The notes under the pieces were generated by a model. That model was not told the DNA's origin. It saw nothing but the letters and a program-made list of their open reading frames with translations, and did no database searches. A DNA stretch of 64,000 nt from Desertivibrio insolitus (GTDB lineage Bacteria > Actinomycetota > Actinomycetes > Actinomycetales > Microbacteriaceae): assembly GCF_017355965.1 (NCBI RefSeq), contig NZ_JAFIQW010000002.1:331170-395169 (forward strand). Reading direction: 5' to 3'. The translations under genes and the position numbers were made by a program. Positions within the stretch are counted from its first letter, which is position 1. Every line of letters begins with the position of its first letter. Positions 53,421 to 63,447 of the stretch are shown piece by piece.

Positions 53421-54271
53421 AGCCCGACACCGAGGACTGCGAGCCACAGCAGCGCGAGGACCTGCAGCAGACGATCGCTCAGCGCGATGTCCTCGGGTGC
53501 TTCCGCGTCGCCGCGGTCGATGTGCTGCACGTATCGCAGCACGGCGAGGATGAACGGCGCGACCGAGATGGCGATCCACGGGTTCCGCACCGAGGTCTGA
53601 AGTTCGAACGCCCAGAGGCTGTACCCGAGTACGAGGATCGTGGCTGCGGAGTGCCAGACGAACCCGAGGTAGGAGTCGGTGTATCCCCGCAGCGAACGCC
53701 GCACCTCGCCCTCGAGATCGGGGTTCGCCTTGATCTCCGCGAAGCGCTTGCCTGCCACCATCAGCAGGGAGCCGAAGACCGCGACGAGGAGGAACCACTG
53801 ACTGAGCGCCACTTCGGCAGCCACACCGCCGGCGATCCCGCGGAGCAGGAAACCGGATGAGACGACCGCGATGTCGAGGATCGGCTGATGCTTCAGCCAG
53901 AGGCAGTAGAGGATCTGCACCACGTCGTAGACAAGGATGACCGCGACGAGCTGGACGTTGGCCACCGACGCGAGAGCGACCCCTCCCGCGAGCAGCAGCA
54001 CCGACACGGTGAGGGCGATCGGGATTGGCACCACGCCGGCAGCGATCGGACGATGCCGCTTCCGCGGGTGATCCCGGTCGGCCTCGACGTCGAGTGCGTC
54101 GTTGAGGAAGTAGATCGCCGACGCCGACAGCGAGAACGCGCCGAATGCGACGAGCGTCGCGAGGATGACGTCGGCCTGGAACACCTGTCCGGCGGCGAGC
54201 GGCGCGGCGAACACCAGGACGTTCTTCACCCATTGCCGGATGCGAGCGGTCTTGATGATGCCGCGGGTCAT
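53396..54271 (-). CDS. Decaprenyl-phosphate phosphoribosyltransferase (DPPR synthase, UbiA family)
   Basis: 291 residues, eight or nine membrane helices. First Mg/diphosphate motif NDALDVEADRDHPRKRHRP (residues 57-75) is the version used in Rv3806c-type enzymes; the N-terminal IRQWVKNVLVFAAPL and the late GKRFAEI are also shared. Transfers 5-phosphoribose from PRPP to decaprenyl phosphate, the first step to the arabinose donor decaprenyl-phosphoryl-arabinose. Epimerase genes (dprE1/E2) are not in the window. Confidence 0.88.
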   Translation of the reverse strand: MTRGIIKTARIRQWVKNVLVFAAPLAAGQVFQADVILATLVAFGAFSLSASAIYFLNDALDVEADRDHPRKRHRPIAAGVVPIPIALTVSVLLLAGGVALASVANVQLVAVILVYDVVQILYCLWLKHQPILDIAVVSSGFLLRGIAGGVAAEVALSQWFLLVAVFGSLLMVAGKRFAEIKANPDLEGEVRRSLRGYTDSYLGFVWHSAATILVLGYSLWAFELQTSVRNPWIAISVAPFILAVLRYVQHIDRGDAEAPEDIALSDRLLQVLALLWLAVLGVGLYLVPALG

Positions 54272-54385
54272 GGAGTCGGACGCCGACGGCGCCGGGATGA
54301 GATCGGGGGTGCTGATCGGACTCTCCTCGTCGATGGACTAACCCAGCGTAGCCGCCGGACGCACCGCCTCTCGTAAACTCGGGCT

Positions 54386-55024
54386 GTGCCAGCGACCACT
54401 CTGCACCTCGTCCGCCACGGTGAGGTAGACAATCCGAACAACGTGCTCTACGGGAGACTGCCGGGTTTCGGATTGACAGCCAGGGGGCGGGCGACGGCGG
54501 CGGCGGCGGCCGAGCTGCTTCGCGAGTACGACATCCGCCGACTCGTGGCTTCGCCTCTGGAACGAGCCGTCCAGTCGGCCGAGCCGATCGCGGCCCTGAC
54601 CGGGCTGCCGGTGGAGACGTCCGATCGGCTCCTCGAAGCGACGAGCAGACTCGAGGGCGGGCCGTACCAGATGAATCTCTCCATCTTCGGCAAACCCGCG
54701 GCCTGGCCCTACCTGATCAATCCGCTCCGGCCGAGTTGGGGCGAGCCGTACCGGGACGTGGCGGAACGCATGCTTGCGGAGCTCCGTCATGCGTGGGCGA
54801 GCGTGCCGGAAGGCGACGTGGCTCTCGTGTCGCATCAGATGCCGATCTGGATGGCGCACCGGATCGCGACCGGGAAATCCCTCGCGCACCTTCCGACGAA
54901 GCGGCGGTGCGCGTTGTCGAGCATCACGCAACTCCGATTCGATGGCGACCGACTGGTCGAGGTCGGCTATCGGGTGCCCGCGCCGAAGCTCGCCGACGAG
55001 TCGAAGGACGTCGGCGCGGTCTAG
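54386..55024 (+). CDS. Histidine phosphatase family protein
   Basis: 212 residues, GTG start. LVRHGEVDN holds the catalytic RHG with His10, and SPLERAVQSAEP plus VALVSHQMPI the second conserved His. Cytoplasmic phosphomonoesterase fold. It stands between the UbiA and glf genes, the place where mycobacteria carry a membrane phosphatase (Rv3807c) thought to dephosphorylate DPPR; a replacement role is possible but unproven. Confidence 0.88.
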   Translation: MPATTLHLVRHGEVDNPNNVLYGRLPGFGLTARGRATAAAAAELLREYDIRRLVASPLERAVQSAEPIAALTGLPVETSDRLLEATSRLEGGPYQMNLSIFGKPAAWPYLINPLRPSWGEPYRDVAERMLAELRHAWASVPEGDVALVSHQMPIWMAHRIATGKSLAHLPTKRRCALSSITQLRFDGDRLVEVGYRVPAPKLADESKDVGAV

Positions 55025-56245
<1,221 letters not shown>

Positions 56246-56294
56246 CTCAATCGTCTCCGGCCCCAGCGGCCCCGACTCATCACGAGGTTTCCAG

Positions 56295-58301
56295 GTGTCA
56301 ACGAGCGCGTTCGCCCGTAGCCCGCTTCAGCGGGTCGTCTTCCCGTCCGATCACGATCCGGACATCGTGCCGCTTTACGTCGACGCGGATTTCTGGACGA
56401 CGCTGCCGGTGCATCAGGAGCGCGAAGCGCTGGAGCACCAGCGCGGCTTCGTCTACTCCGATCCCGGTCAGGCGGTGGTCCGGATGTCGGATGTGAGCAT
56501 GTTCAGCGCGATCCGCGGCGATCGGGGATTCCAGATCCCGCACCAGCGGAAGGTCTCGTTCGGAACGTACTTCAACGCGTTCCCGGCCTCGTACTGGCGC
56601 CATCACACCACCCTGGATGCGGTCGTGCTTCGCGTCACCACCCGCGGCAGTGGGCAGGTGCTGGTGTATCGCTCCAACGCGCGCGGTGTGATCCAGCGGA
56701 TGGACACGGCCGACGTCAACGGTGAGCAGACCGTCGAGTTCTCTCTTCCGTTCACCTATTTCGGCGACGGGGGATGGCTCTGGTTCGACCTCGTCGCCGA
56801 GGACAGCGACTTCGCTCTCGTCGAAGCAGGCTGGTACGCGCCCGAGGGCGCGGAGCCCAACGGCGGCCGGCAGTCGACCGTCAGCATCGGGATCACCACT
56901 TACAACCGCGCGGAGTACTGCGTGCAGCTGCTCCGCGATCTCGCGAGCGTCGACGCGGTTCGCCAGTCGATCGACAAGGTGTACGTCGTCGATCAGGGCA
57001 CCCAGAAGATCCGCGACGCAGCGGACTTCTCCGCAGCCGAGACGGAGTTGGGCGGCCGGCTGCAGCTGATCGAGCAGGCCAACCTCGGCGGCAGTGGCGG
57101 GTTCTCCCGGGCGATGTACGAGACGCTGCAGGCGGGCGTCTCCGATCACGTCCTGCTGCTCGACGACGACATCGCGATCGAGCCGGAGGGAGTCCTGCGG
57201 GCGCTCCGGTTCTCCGACTACGCGCTGCGACCGACCATCGTCGGCGGACACATGTTCGACATGTACGACAAGACGAAGTTGCACGCCTTCGGCGAGGGCA
57301 TCGATTTCTTCAACTTCATGTGGGGGCCGAAAACGCCTCACCGTCACGACTTCGCTTCGTCCAACCTCCGGCAGACGCGCTGGCTGCACCGGCGTATCGA
57401 CGTCGACTACAACGGCTGGTGGATGTGCCTGATCCCGGTCTCGGTCATCAGGAAGGTCGGGCTCTCGCTCCCCGTCTTCATCAAGTGGGACGACTCGGAG
57501 TTCGCGCTCAGAGCGGGCGATAAGGGTGTCCCGACCGTCTCGCTGCCCGGCGCCGCCGTATGGCACGTCTCCTGGGTCGACAAGGACGACTCCCAGGACT
57601 GGCAGGCGTTCTTCCACGCTCGGAACCGCCTGGTCGCCGCACTGCTGCACTCCCCGTTCGAGAAGGGAGGGCGTCTGACCCGTGACAACCTGGCCCTCGA
57701 CGTGAAGCACCTGTTGTCGATGCAGTACTTCGCCGTCGCCGCTCGCCACGAGGCGTATCGCAACGTGCTCAGCGGCCCGCGACAGCTTCACGACGACATC
57801 CAGACCCGTCAGGGGGAGGTCCGCGAACTCGCCAAGCGGTTCCCGGAGACCCAGCTCATCAAGAGCAAGGTCGACCTGCCCGAGATCGTCGACGACGCGG
57901 AGACGCCGGATCCCAACGTGCTGCGACGTAACCCCCCTGGCAAGGTCTGGGCATTCCGCTGGTTGCTGCGCAACGTCCCGAAGCACTTCTTCAGCACTGC
58001 CCGCGCCAAGGACAAGCGGCCTCCGGAGGTGCATCTCGCCTTCGAGGAAGCGCGCTGGTGGGTGCTGCCTCTCTACGACAGCGCGTTGGTCACGAACGCC
58101 GAAGGATCTGCCGTCGCGTGGCACCGGCGCGACGGACGGCTGTTCCGGAAGATGCTCATCGAGAGCTTCCTGTTCCGTCGGCGGATCCGGCGCGAATGGG
58201 CCGAGCTCAGCAAGCGATACCGGGCCGCGCTGCCTGAGATCACCAGCCCGGACACCTGGGCCAAGACGTTGAAGCTCGACGACGAGTCGCGTTCGCGCTA
58301 G
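56295..58301 (+). CDS. glfT2: Galactofuranosyltransferase GlfT2
   Basis: 668 residues, GTG start. Polymerising galactofuranosyltransferase with an N-terminal beta domain (to about 190), a GT-A domain starting SIGITTYNRAEYC, a metal motif DDD (290-292), an IKWDD acidic pair at 399-400, His424 in VWHVSW, and a long helical C-terminal domain. These match the mycobacterial GlfT2 residues one for one by eye. It lengthens the galactan chain with alternating linkages in known examples. Stop overlaps the next gene's stop as CTAG. Confidence 0.93.
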   Translation: MSTSAFARSPLQRVVFPSDHDPDIVPLYVDADFWTTLPVHQEREALEHQRGFVYSDPGQAVVRMSDVSMFSAIRGDRGFQIPHQRKVSFGTYFNAFPASYWRHHTTLDAVVLRVTTRGSGQVLVYRSNARGVIQRMDTADVNGEQTVEFSLPFTYFGDGGWLWFDLVAEDSDFALVEAGWYAPEGAEPNGGRQSTVSIGITTYNRAEYCVQLLRDLASVDAVRQSIDKVYVVDQGTQKIRDAADFSAAETELGGRLQLIEQANLGGSGGFSRAMYETLQAGVSDHVLLLDDDIAIEPEGVLRALRFSDYALRPTIVGGHMFDMYDKTKLHAFGEGIDFFNFMWGPKTPHRHDFASSNLRQTRWLHRRIDVDYNGWWMCLIPVSVIRKVGLSLPVFIKWDDSEFALRAGDKGVPTVSLPGAAVWHVSWVDKDDSQDWQAFFHARNRLVAALLHSPFEKGGRLTRDNLALDVKHLLSMQYFAVAARHEAYRNVLSGPRQLHDDIQTRQGEVRELAKRFPETQLIKSKVDLPEIVDDAETPDPNVLRRNPPGKVWAFRWLLRNVPKHFFSTARAKDKRPPEVHLAFEEARWWVLPLYDSALVTNAEGSAVAWHRRDGRLFRKMLIESFLFRRRIRREWAELSKRYRAALPEITSPDTWAKTLKLDDESRSR

Positions 58302-59578
58302 GCGCCTGCGGTCAGGCGCTGCCGCCACGACCATCGCTGCGAGCTCTTCACCGCGACGATGACCACCAGGAGCCAGCCGACCTCGACGAGGGCATAGCTC
58401 TCGGCGAGGGAGGTGGCGGCGACCAGGATGATCGCGAGCGCAGGCCAGACGTACACCACGCTGAGCTGTGTGGAGGCGAGCAGCCATGCACGCACGGTCG
58501 CCAGCGCCAGCAGGACGACGAGCAGCGCGACTCCCACGAGCCCGACCTGGAACCATGCGTCGACGTACGCGCTCAGGGCCGAATCGTTGAGGCGCCCTCC
58601 TTCACCTCGCAGCGCGGTGAACGGGAAGGACCGCCGCCAGTAGCCGATCCAGCCCCAGCCCTCGAGGTTGTTCAGGTCGGCGAGGAACTCGACGCGCCTC
58701 CAGAGCCCGAGCCTGTACTCCAACTCGCTCCCCGCGCTCAGCAGGTTCACGACGGCGTTGCGGGCGAGGAGGACGATCACGCCCGTGACCACCGCCGCTC
58801 CACCCAGGAACAGCTGAGCGGTCATCCGGCGCTCGTGAGGCAGGCGACGGATGCCGGCGAGCGCGACCACGGCCGCCGCGAGCAGGACGAGCACGGCGCC
58901 CGTCACGGGGGACCGGGAGAATCCCAGCATCAGGGCCGCGACCACGAGGGAAGCCACGGCCGTCGAGCGTTGTACCGACCGGGTCGCGAACTCGACCGAG
59001 AACGTGACCAGCGCGAGCAATGCCATGAAGCCGAGCAGATTGCGGGTCTCGAAGATGCCCTGGATCGGACCACCGGTGGCGATCGAGCCCTGGATGCCGA
59101 GGAACGGGATCGGGACGTCCAGCAGGACGCCGGAGAGGACCTCCAGGAACAGAGACAACCCCAGCGCGAGTCGCAGCACGTCGCCCACGGCTCGGAGGAT
59201 CTGGATGACGTCGCGAACGAGTGCCACGTAGAGCCCGATGAACCCGACGGTGAGCTGGTAGAGGACGCCCAGGAGCGTGGCGCTGGTGTACTGACTCCAT
59301 CCGATGCTCATCGTGCACCAGGCCACGAACGCGAGCAGGGAGATGGGCAGGAGGCCGTGCCACTCGATCTCGCTCCGCCTGGCCACGAGCGAGACGGCGG
59401 CGAGCACGACGGTCGTCGCCAGCATGGCGGCGAGACCGGGCCAACCGATGAGGTTCTCGATCAGGTGCGCGGCGACCACGACTCCGATGCCGGCGGTGGC
59501 GAGAGCCGCCGCGAGCCGCGGACTCCGCGCTGCCGAGAGGAGCCACTCTCGGACGTGGTGCGACCCCGACATCCCCAC
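58298..59578 (-). CDS. O-antigen ligase-like membrane protein (copy 1)
   Basis: 426 residues. Ten to twelve membrane helices with the Wzy/WaaL pattern: a large hydrophilic loop after SAGSELEYRLGLWRRVEFLADLNNLEGWGWIGYWRRSF near residue 270-310 and an ETRNLLGFMALLALV segment. Start GTG 59578 or the ATG six bases downstream. Paralogous to the next gene upstream, with the same GWGWIGYW motif region. Likely acts in polymerising or ligating lipid-linked glycans outside the membrane. Confidence 0.82.
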   Translation of the reverse strand: MGMSGSHHVREWLLSAARSPRLAAALATAGIGVVVAAHLIENLIGWPGLAAMLATTVVLAAVSLVARRSEIEWHGLLPISLLAFVAWCTMSIGWSQYTSATLLGVLYQLTVGFIGLYVALVRDVIQILRAVGDVLRLALGLSLFLEVLSGVLLDVPIPFLGIQGSIATGGPIQGIFETRNLLGFMALLALVTFSVEFATRSVQRSTAVASLVVAALMLGFSRSPVTGAVLVLLAAAVVALAGIRRLPHERRMTAQLFLGGAAVVTGVIVLLARNAVVNLLSAGSELEYRLGLWRRVEFLADLNNLEGWGWIGYWRRSFPFTALRGEGGRLNDSALSAYVDAWFQVGLVGVALLVVLLALATVRAWLLASTQLSVVYVWPALAIILVAATSLAESYALVEVGWLLVVIVAVKSSQRWSWRQRLTAGA

Positions 59579-59581
59579 AGG

Positions 59582-60943
59582 CTAGCGAGCGCGCGTCGAG
59601 GTGGCGGGGATGCCGGCGGCGCTGTGCGCCGCCGGAGCGGCGCCCCAGGACCGGTAGCGCTCGAGCTTGGTCTTGACGGAGAATAGGACCAGCAGGAACC
59701 AGCCGTACTCCAGCAGCAGGCGACTCTCGGCGAGCGACTGGACCAGCAGTGCGACGAGCAGCAGCAGCGGCAGCAGGGCGACGACGGGGTAGGGGAGCGG
59801 GGTGCGGTCCGCGCGGTAGGTGCGGTCGATTGCGAGGAACCACGACCGCCCGAGCGTCGTCAGCACGAGGAGGCCGAAGAGCACCAGACCGACCACCCCG
59901 AGCTGGAACCAGACGTCGAGCCACGCGTTGTGCGCGTGCAGTTGCACGACGCCGTTGCGGATGACGAGGTCGTCGAACGGTTCGCGCCAGGGCACCCAGT
60001 AGCTGATCCAGCCCCAGCCGAAGGCCGGACGCTCCTCGGCGAGCCCGATCACCGTCGACCAGATGTCGACTCGGCCGGTCAGGTCCTCGGACTTGCCCAC
60101 GAGGGCGAGGAGCCGGGTGTCGAGGGCGACCGCCGCCACCGCCGCGAGCGCGACGACGAGGGCCGCACCGCCGCCGATCAGCCGACGTTCGCGCGGGGTC
60201 TCGTACCGCCGGAACAGCAGCGCGAGCGTGAGCACGAGGCCGACGGCGAGCAGGATGACGTAGACGGTCGCGGACCTCGTCAGGGCGAGGGTCAGAACGG
60301 CGATCCCCAGCCAGATCGAGGCCTTGAGTCGCCGGAGTTGACCGGCGGCGAATTGGAGCGCGATCACGATGATCGTGAGCGCCGCGGCCCAGCCGAGCAG
60401 GCTGGCGTTTCCCACCAGACCCTGGATCCGTTCGCCCTCGAAGATGTTGTTGCGCGACCAGTACGTGACGACCGGCAGGTCCTCGATGGGAATGCCGCCG
60501 TAGTCGACCCAGAAGGGCAGGATCGGGCGGCGGATGACGATCGACACGACCAGCTCGAACGCGAGCGAGAGACCGAGGATGAACCGCAGCGCCCGACCGA
60601 GATGCCGAAGGATCTCGTCCCAGCCGTAGGTCAGGGCCACGGCGATCGCACCGACCGCCGTGATGACCTGGATGACCGTGGCGGCAAGCGTCTCCAGCCG
60701 GTACTCCGACCAGAGAAGCGTGAGCGCGCAATATCCGACGAACGCCAGCAGCGTGAGCGGCAGATTCTTCAGCCGCGGGCGATTCTCATCGCGGACGATG
60801 AGCCAGACCGCGACGCCGAGCAGCGCGAGGTGCAGAGCGGCGAAGCCGTACCAGCTGATCGTGTAGCGCACGGCGTCGCCGGCGAGCAGTGCGAACAGCA
60901 TCACCGTCAGGTAGGCCGCGCGGAGGCCCTGACGATCGATCAC
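59582..60943 (-). CDS. O-antigen ligase-like membrane protein (copy 2)
   Basis: 453 residues, about eleven membrane helices. The extracellular loop has GRVDIWSTVIGLAEERPAFGWGWISYWVPW and HAHNAWLDVWFQLGVVG, the signature of O-antigen ligase-type domains. It lies three bases upstream of copy 1 in the same direction; the two were probably formed by duplication and have since diverged. Its C-terminal tail is Ala/Thr-rich. Confidence 0.85.
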   Translation of the reverse strand: MIDRQGLRAAYLTVMLFALLAGDAVRYTISWYGFAALHLALLGVAVWLIVRDENRPRLKNLPLTLLAFVGYCALTLLWSEYRLETLAATVIQVITAVGAIAVALTYGWDEILRHLGRALRFILGLSLAFELVVSIVIRRPILPFWVDYGGIPIEDLPVVTYWSRNNIFEGERIQGLVGNASLLGWAAALTIIVIALQFAAGQLRRLKASIWLGIAVLTLALTRSATVYVILLAVGLVLTLALLFRRYETPRERRLIGGGAALVVALAAVAAVALDTRLLALVGKSEDLTGRVDIWSTVIGLAEERPAFGWGWISYWVPWREPFDDLVIRNGVVQLHAHNAWLDVWFQLGVVGLVLFGLLVLTTLGRSWFLAIDRTYRADRTPLPYPVVALLPLLLLVALLVQSLAESRLLLEYGWFLLVLFSVKTKLERYRSWGAAPAAHSAAGIPATSTRAR

Positions 60944-61026
60944 CCCACAAGGCTAGGTGATCGTGCGGGTGCCGCCGTCCGTTACGATGCAGTGCCCCTC
61001 TTCGAGGGCCAAGGCCAGGGAGAGGC

Positions 61027-62136
61027 ATGGTAGAAGCGCGCGCGGCGGACTTCGCGCCATCGAAGGAGCGACTCGTCGTCCTCGACGGTCTGCGCTTCGT
61101 CGGTGCTCTGCTCGTCGTGCTGTTCCACTTCGCGGGCAGGCCGTCTCCCGCCTGGGGCACGGACCCGTCGATCGTGTTCCCGACGCTCAGCGGGTTCGCT
61201 CAGTACGGAAGTCTCGGCGTCTACCTCTTCTTCATCATCAGCGGTTTCGTCATCCTGATGAGTCTCTTCGGTCGCACGGCAGCCGGATTCGCCGCGTCCC
61301 GTATCGGTCGGCTCTACCCCGCCTACTGGTTCGCGGTCGTGACCACGGGAGCCCTGCTTCTCGTGGACAGGGGCTTCAACACGGCCACCTCGAACGTGCG
61401 CCTGCCCGACGTCATCGTGAATCTGACCATGCTGCAGACCGCCTGGGGGGCGCCGCATGTCGACGGTGTCTACTGGACGCTCTGGGTCGAGCTGAAGTTC
61501 TACCTGCTGCTCGGGTTGTTGGCGCTCATCGGCGTGACGAGGAAGCGTGTGCTGCTGCTCTGCGCGTTCTGGCCCGTCGCCGGTGCTCTCGCCACCAGCA
61601 CGGGGTTCGGTTTCCTGGGGGCGTTGCTGGAGCCGAACTTCGCGCCCTTCTTCGCGTTGGGCATGCTGATCTACCTGGTCTGGCAGGAGGGGTGGACCCC
61701 GGCCACGGTCCTGCTGATCCTGCTCAACTGGGCGTTCGCGATGCGCGTGGCGTACTCGTTCATCCTGCCGTGGAACATCGGCGTCGCCGACAACGCCCTG
61801 CCCTACCCGGTGGTCGCCGTCATCCTCACCCTCATGCTGCTGGCGGTGATGGCCGCGACGCTGACGCCTCTGTCCACCGTGCGCCTGCCGGGCCTCACCT
61901 TCGTCGGAGCGCTCGCGTATCCGCTGTACCTGATGCACGAGCTGTGGGGCTGGCGCCTGATCGCGGCGCTGTACCCGGCCCTGCCGGCGTACGCCGTACT
62001 CGCGTTCGCGATCACGGCGTCGCTGGTGGTGGCGTGGCTGATCTGGCGGTTCGTGGAGAAGCCTCTCGGACCTCGGCTGCGCGCGGCCGTCGAGCGCTCG
62101 CTCACCCGGGGCGAGGGTGCCCCCGTCATCCGCTAG
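61027..62136 (+). CDS. Acyltransferase 3 family membrane protein (OafA-like)
   Basis: 369 residues, ten or so membrane helices. N-terminal LVVLDGLRFVGALLVVLFHFAG with the catalytic His, then GVYLFFIISGFVI, SRIGRLYPAYWFAV and a late TFVGALAYPLYLMHELWGW, all Acyltransferase-3 features. It adds acetyl or other acyl groups to sugars outside the membrane; probably decorates the local glycan. Stop shared as CTAG with the acyl-CoA dehydrogenase. Confidence 0.92.
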   Translation: MVEARAADFAPSKERLVVLDGLRFVGALLVVLFHFAGRPSPAWGTDPSIVFPTLSGFAQYGSLGVYLFFIISGFVILMSLFGRTAAGFAASRIGRLYPAYWFAVVTTGALLLVDRGFNTATSNVRLPDVIVNLTMLQTAWGAPHVDGVYWTLWVELKFYLLLGLLALIGVTRKRVLLLCAFWPVAGALATSTGFGFLGALLEPNFAPFFALGMLIYLVWQEGWTPATVLLILLNWAFAMRVAYSFILPWNIGVADNALPYPVVAVILTLMLLAVMAATLTPLSTVRLPGLTFVGALAYPLYLMHELWGWRLIAALYPALPAYAVLAFAITASLVVAWLIWRFVEKPLGPRLRAAVERSLTRGEGAPVIR

Positions 62137-63341
62137 ACGAACGCCGCCTGTCCGGTGATCGCGCGGCCGACGATGAGCGTGTTCATCTCGCGGGTGCCCT
62201 CGTAGGAGTAGAGAGCCTCGGCGTCGGCGTGGAAGCGGGCGACGTCGTTGTCGAGCACGATGCCGTTGCCGCCCATCGCCTCGCGGGCCCACGCGACCGT
62301 CTCCCGCATCCGCGACGTCGTGAACGCCTTCGCGAGGGCGGAGTGTTCGTCGCGCTGGCGGCCCTCGTCGAGCATCCGGGACACCTGGGTCACCATGGCG
62401 ATCGATGCGGTGATGTTGCCGAGGCACTTCACGAGCAGGTCCTGCACGAGCTGATGTCCGGCGATGGGCTTGCCGAACTGGATGCGCTTCCCGGCGTACT
62501 CCAGCGCCGCCTCGTACGCGCCCATCGCCGTACCGACCGCTGCCCAGGCGACCTCGGCGCGCGTCAGCCGCAGCACGGCGGCGGTGTCTCGGAACGAGTT
62601 CGCGTTCTGCAAGCGCAGCGACTCCGGTACGCGCACGTTCTCGAGGGTGATGTCGGCGTTCTGCACGATGCGCAGCGACTGCTTGTTCTCGATCTTGGTC
62701 GCGGTGTAGCCGGGCGTCGAGGTCGGCACGATGAACCCCTTGACCTGCCCGTCCTCGGCGCTCTTCGCCCAGATGATCGTGATGTCGCTGAAGGTCGCGT
62801 TGCCGATCCAGCGCTTAGACCCGTTCAGGATCCAATCGTCGCCGTCCCGCGTCGCGATCGTGCGCAGGCCCTGCGCGCTGTCGGATCCCGACAGCGGCTC
62901 CGTCAGCCCGAAGGCGCCGACGAGTTCTCCGGATGCCAGGCGGGGCAGCCATTCCGCACGCTGCTCGGACGAGCCGGTGACGCCGATGGCGCCCATCGCC
63001 AGGCCGTTCTGCACGCCGCAGAACGTGGCGACGCTCGGGTCGACTCGCGCGAGCTCGAGTGCAACCCAGCCGCGGAACACGGCGGAGTTCTCGAACGGCC
63101 GGACCTCCTCCCACGGCATGGCGAAGATCTCCAGGTCGGCGAGGCCCTTGACGATCCGGTGGGGGAACTCGGCGCGCGCCCAGTGGTCGTTGACGAGCGG
63201 CTTCACCTCGGTCTCGAGATACGCCCGCAGCCGGGCGAGCACGTCCTTCTCTCGGTCGCTCAGATCCGACTCGAAGCCGTAGAAGTCGCTGCCCAACTGT
63301 TGCAGCTCGATGAGGTCGGTGGAAAGGGCGTCGATCGCCAT
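62133..63341 (-). CDS. Acyl-CoA dehydrogenase family protein (glutaryl-CoA dehydrogenase-like)
   Basis: 402 residues. FAD-dependent oxidation of acyl-CoA. N-terminal helical domain (1-130), GLTEPLSGSDSAQGLRT and GSKRWIGNATFSDITIIWAKS in the beta domain, and a C-terminal AREAMGGNGIV plus YSYEGTREMNTLIVGRAITG with the likely catalytic Glu in YEGT, as in glutaryl-CoA and isovaleryl-type groups. The Arg that binds the glutaryl carboxylate cannot be assigned by eye. Monocistronic. Confidence 0.92.
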   Translation of the reverse strand: MAIDALSTDLIELQQLGSDFYGFESDLSDREKDVLARLRAYLETEVKPLVNDHWARAEFPHRIVKGLADLEIFAMPWEEVRPFENSAVFRGWVALELARVDPSVATFCGVQNGLAMGAIGVTGSSEQRAEWLPRLASGELVGAFGLTEPLSGSDSAQGLRTIATRDGDDWILNGSKRWIGNATFSDITIIWAKSAEDGQVKGFIVPTSTPGYTATKIENKQSLRIVQNADITLENVRVPESLRLQNANSFRDTAAVLRLTRAEVAWAAVGTAMGAYEAALEYAGKRIQFGKPIAGHQLVQDLLVKCLGNITASIAMVTQVSRMLDEGRQRDEHSALAKAFTTSRMRETVAWAREAMGGNGIVLDNDVARFHADAEALYSYEGTREMNTLIVGRAITGQAAFV

Positions 63342-63447
63342 GCATCGCTCCGTTGCTCGCGGGAAACCGCGACGAGGCTAGGCACGCGGCATCCGTGCAC
63401 CAAGCCGGTTGTACTTTGGTGCCAGCCAGGCTCGAGAACAGGACGTC

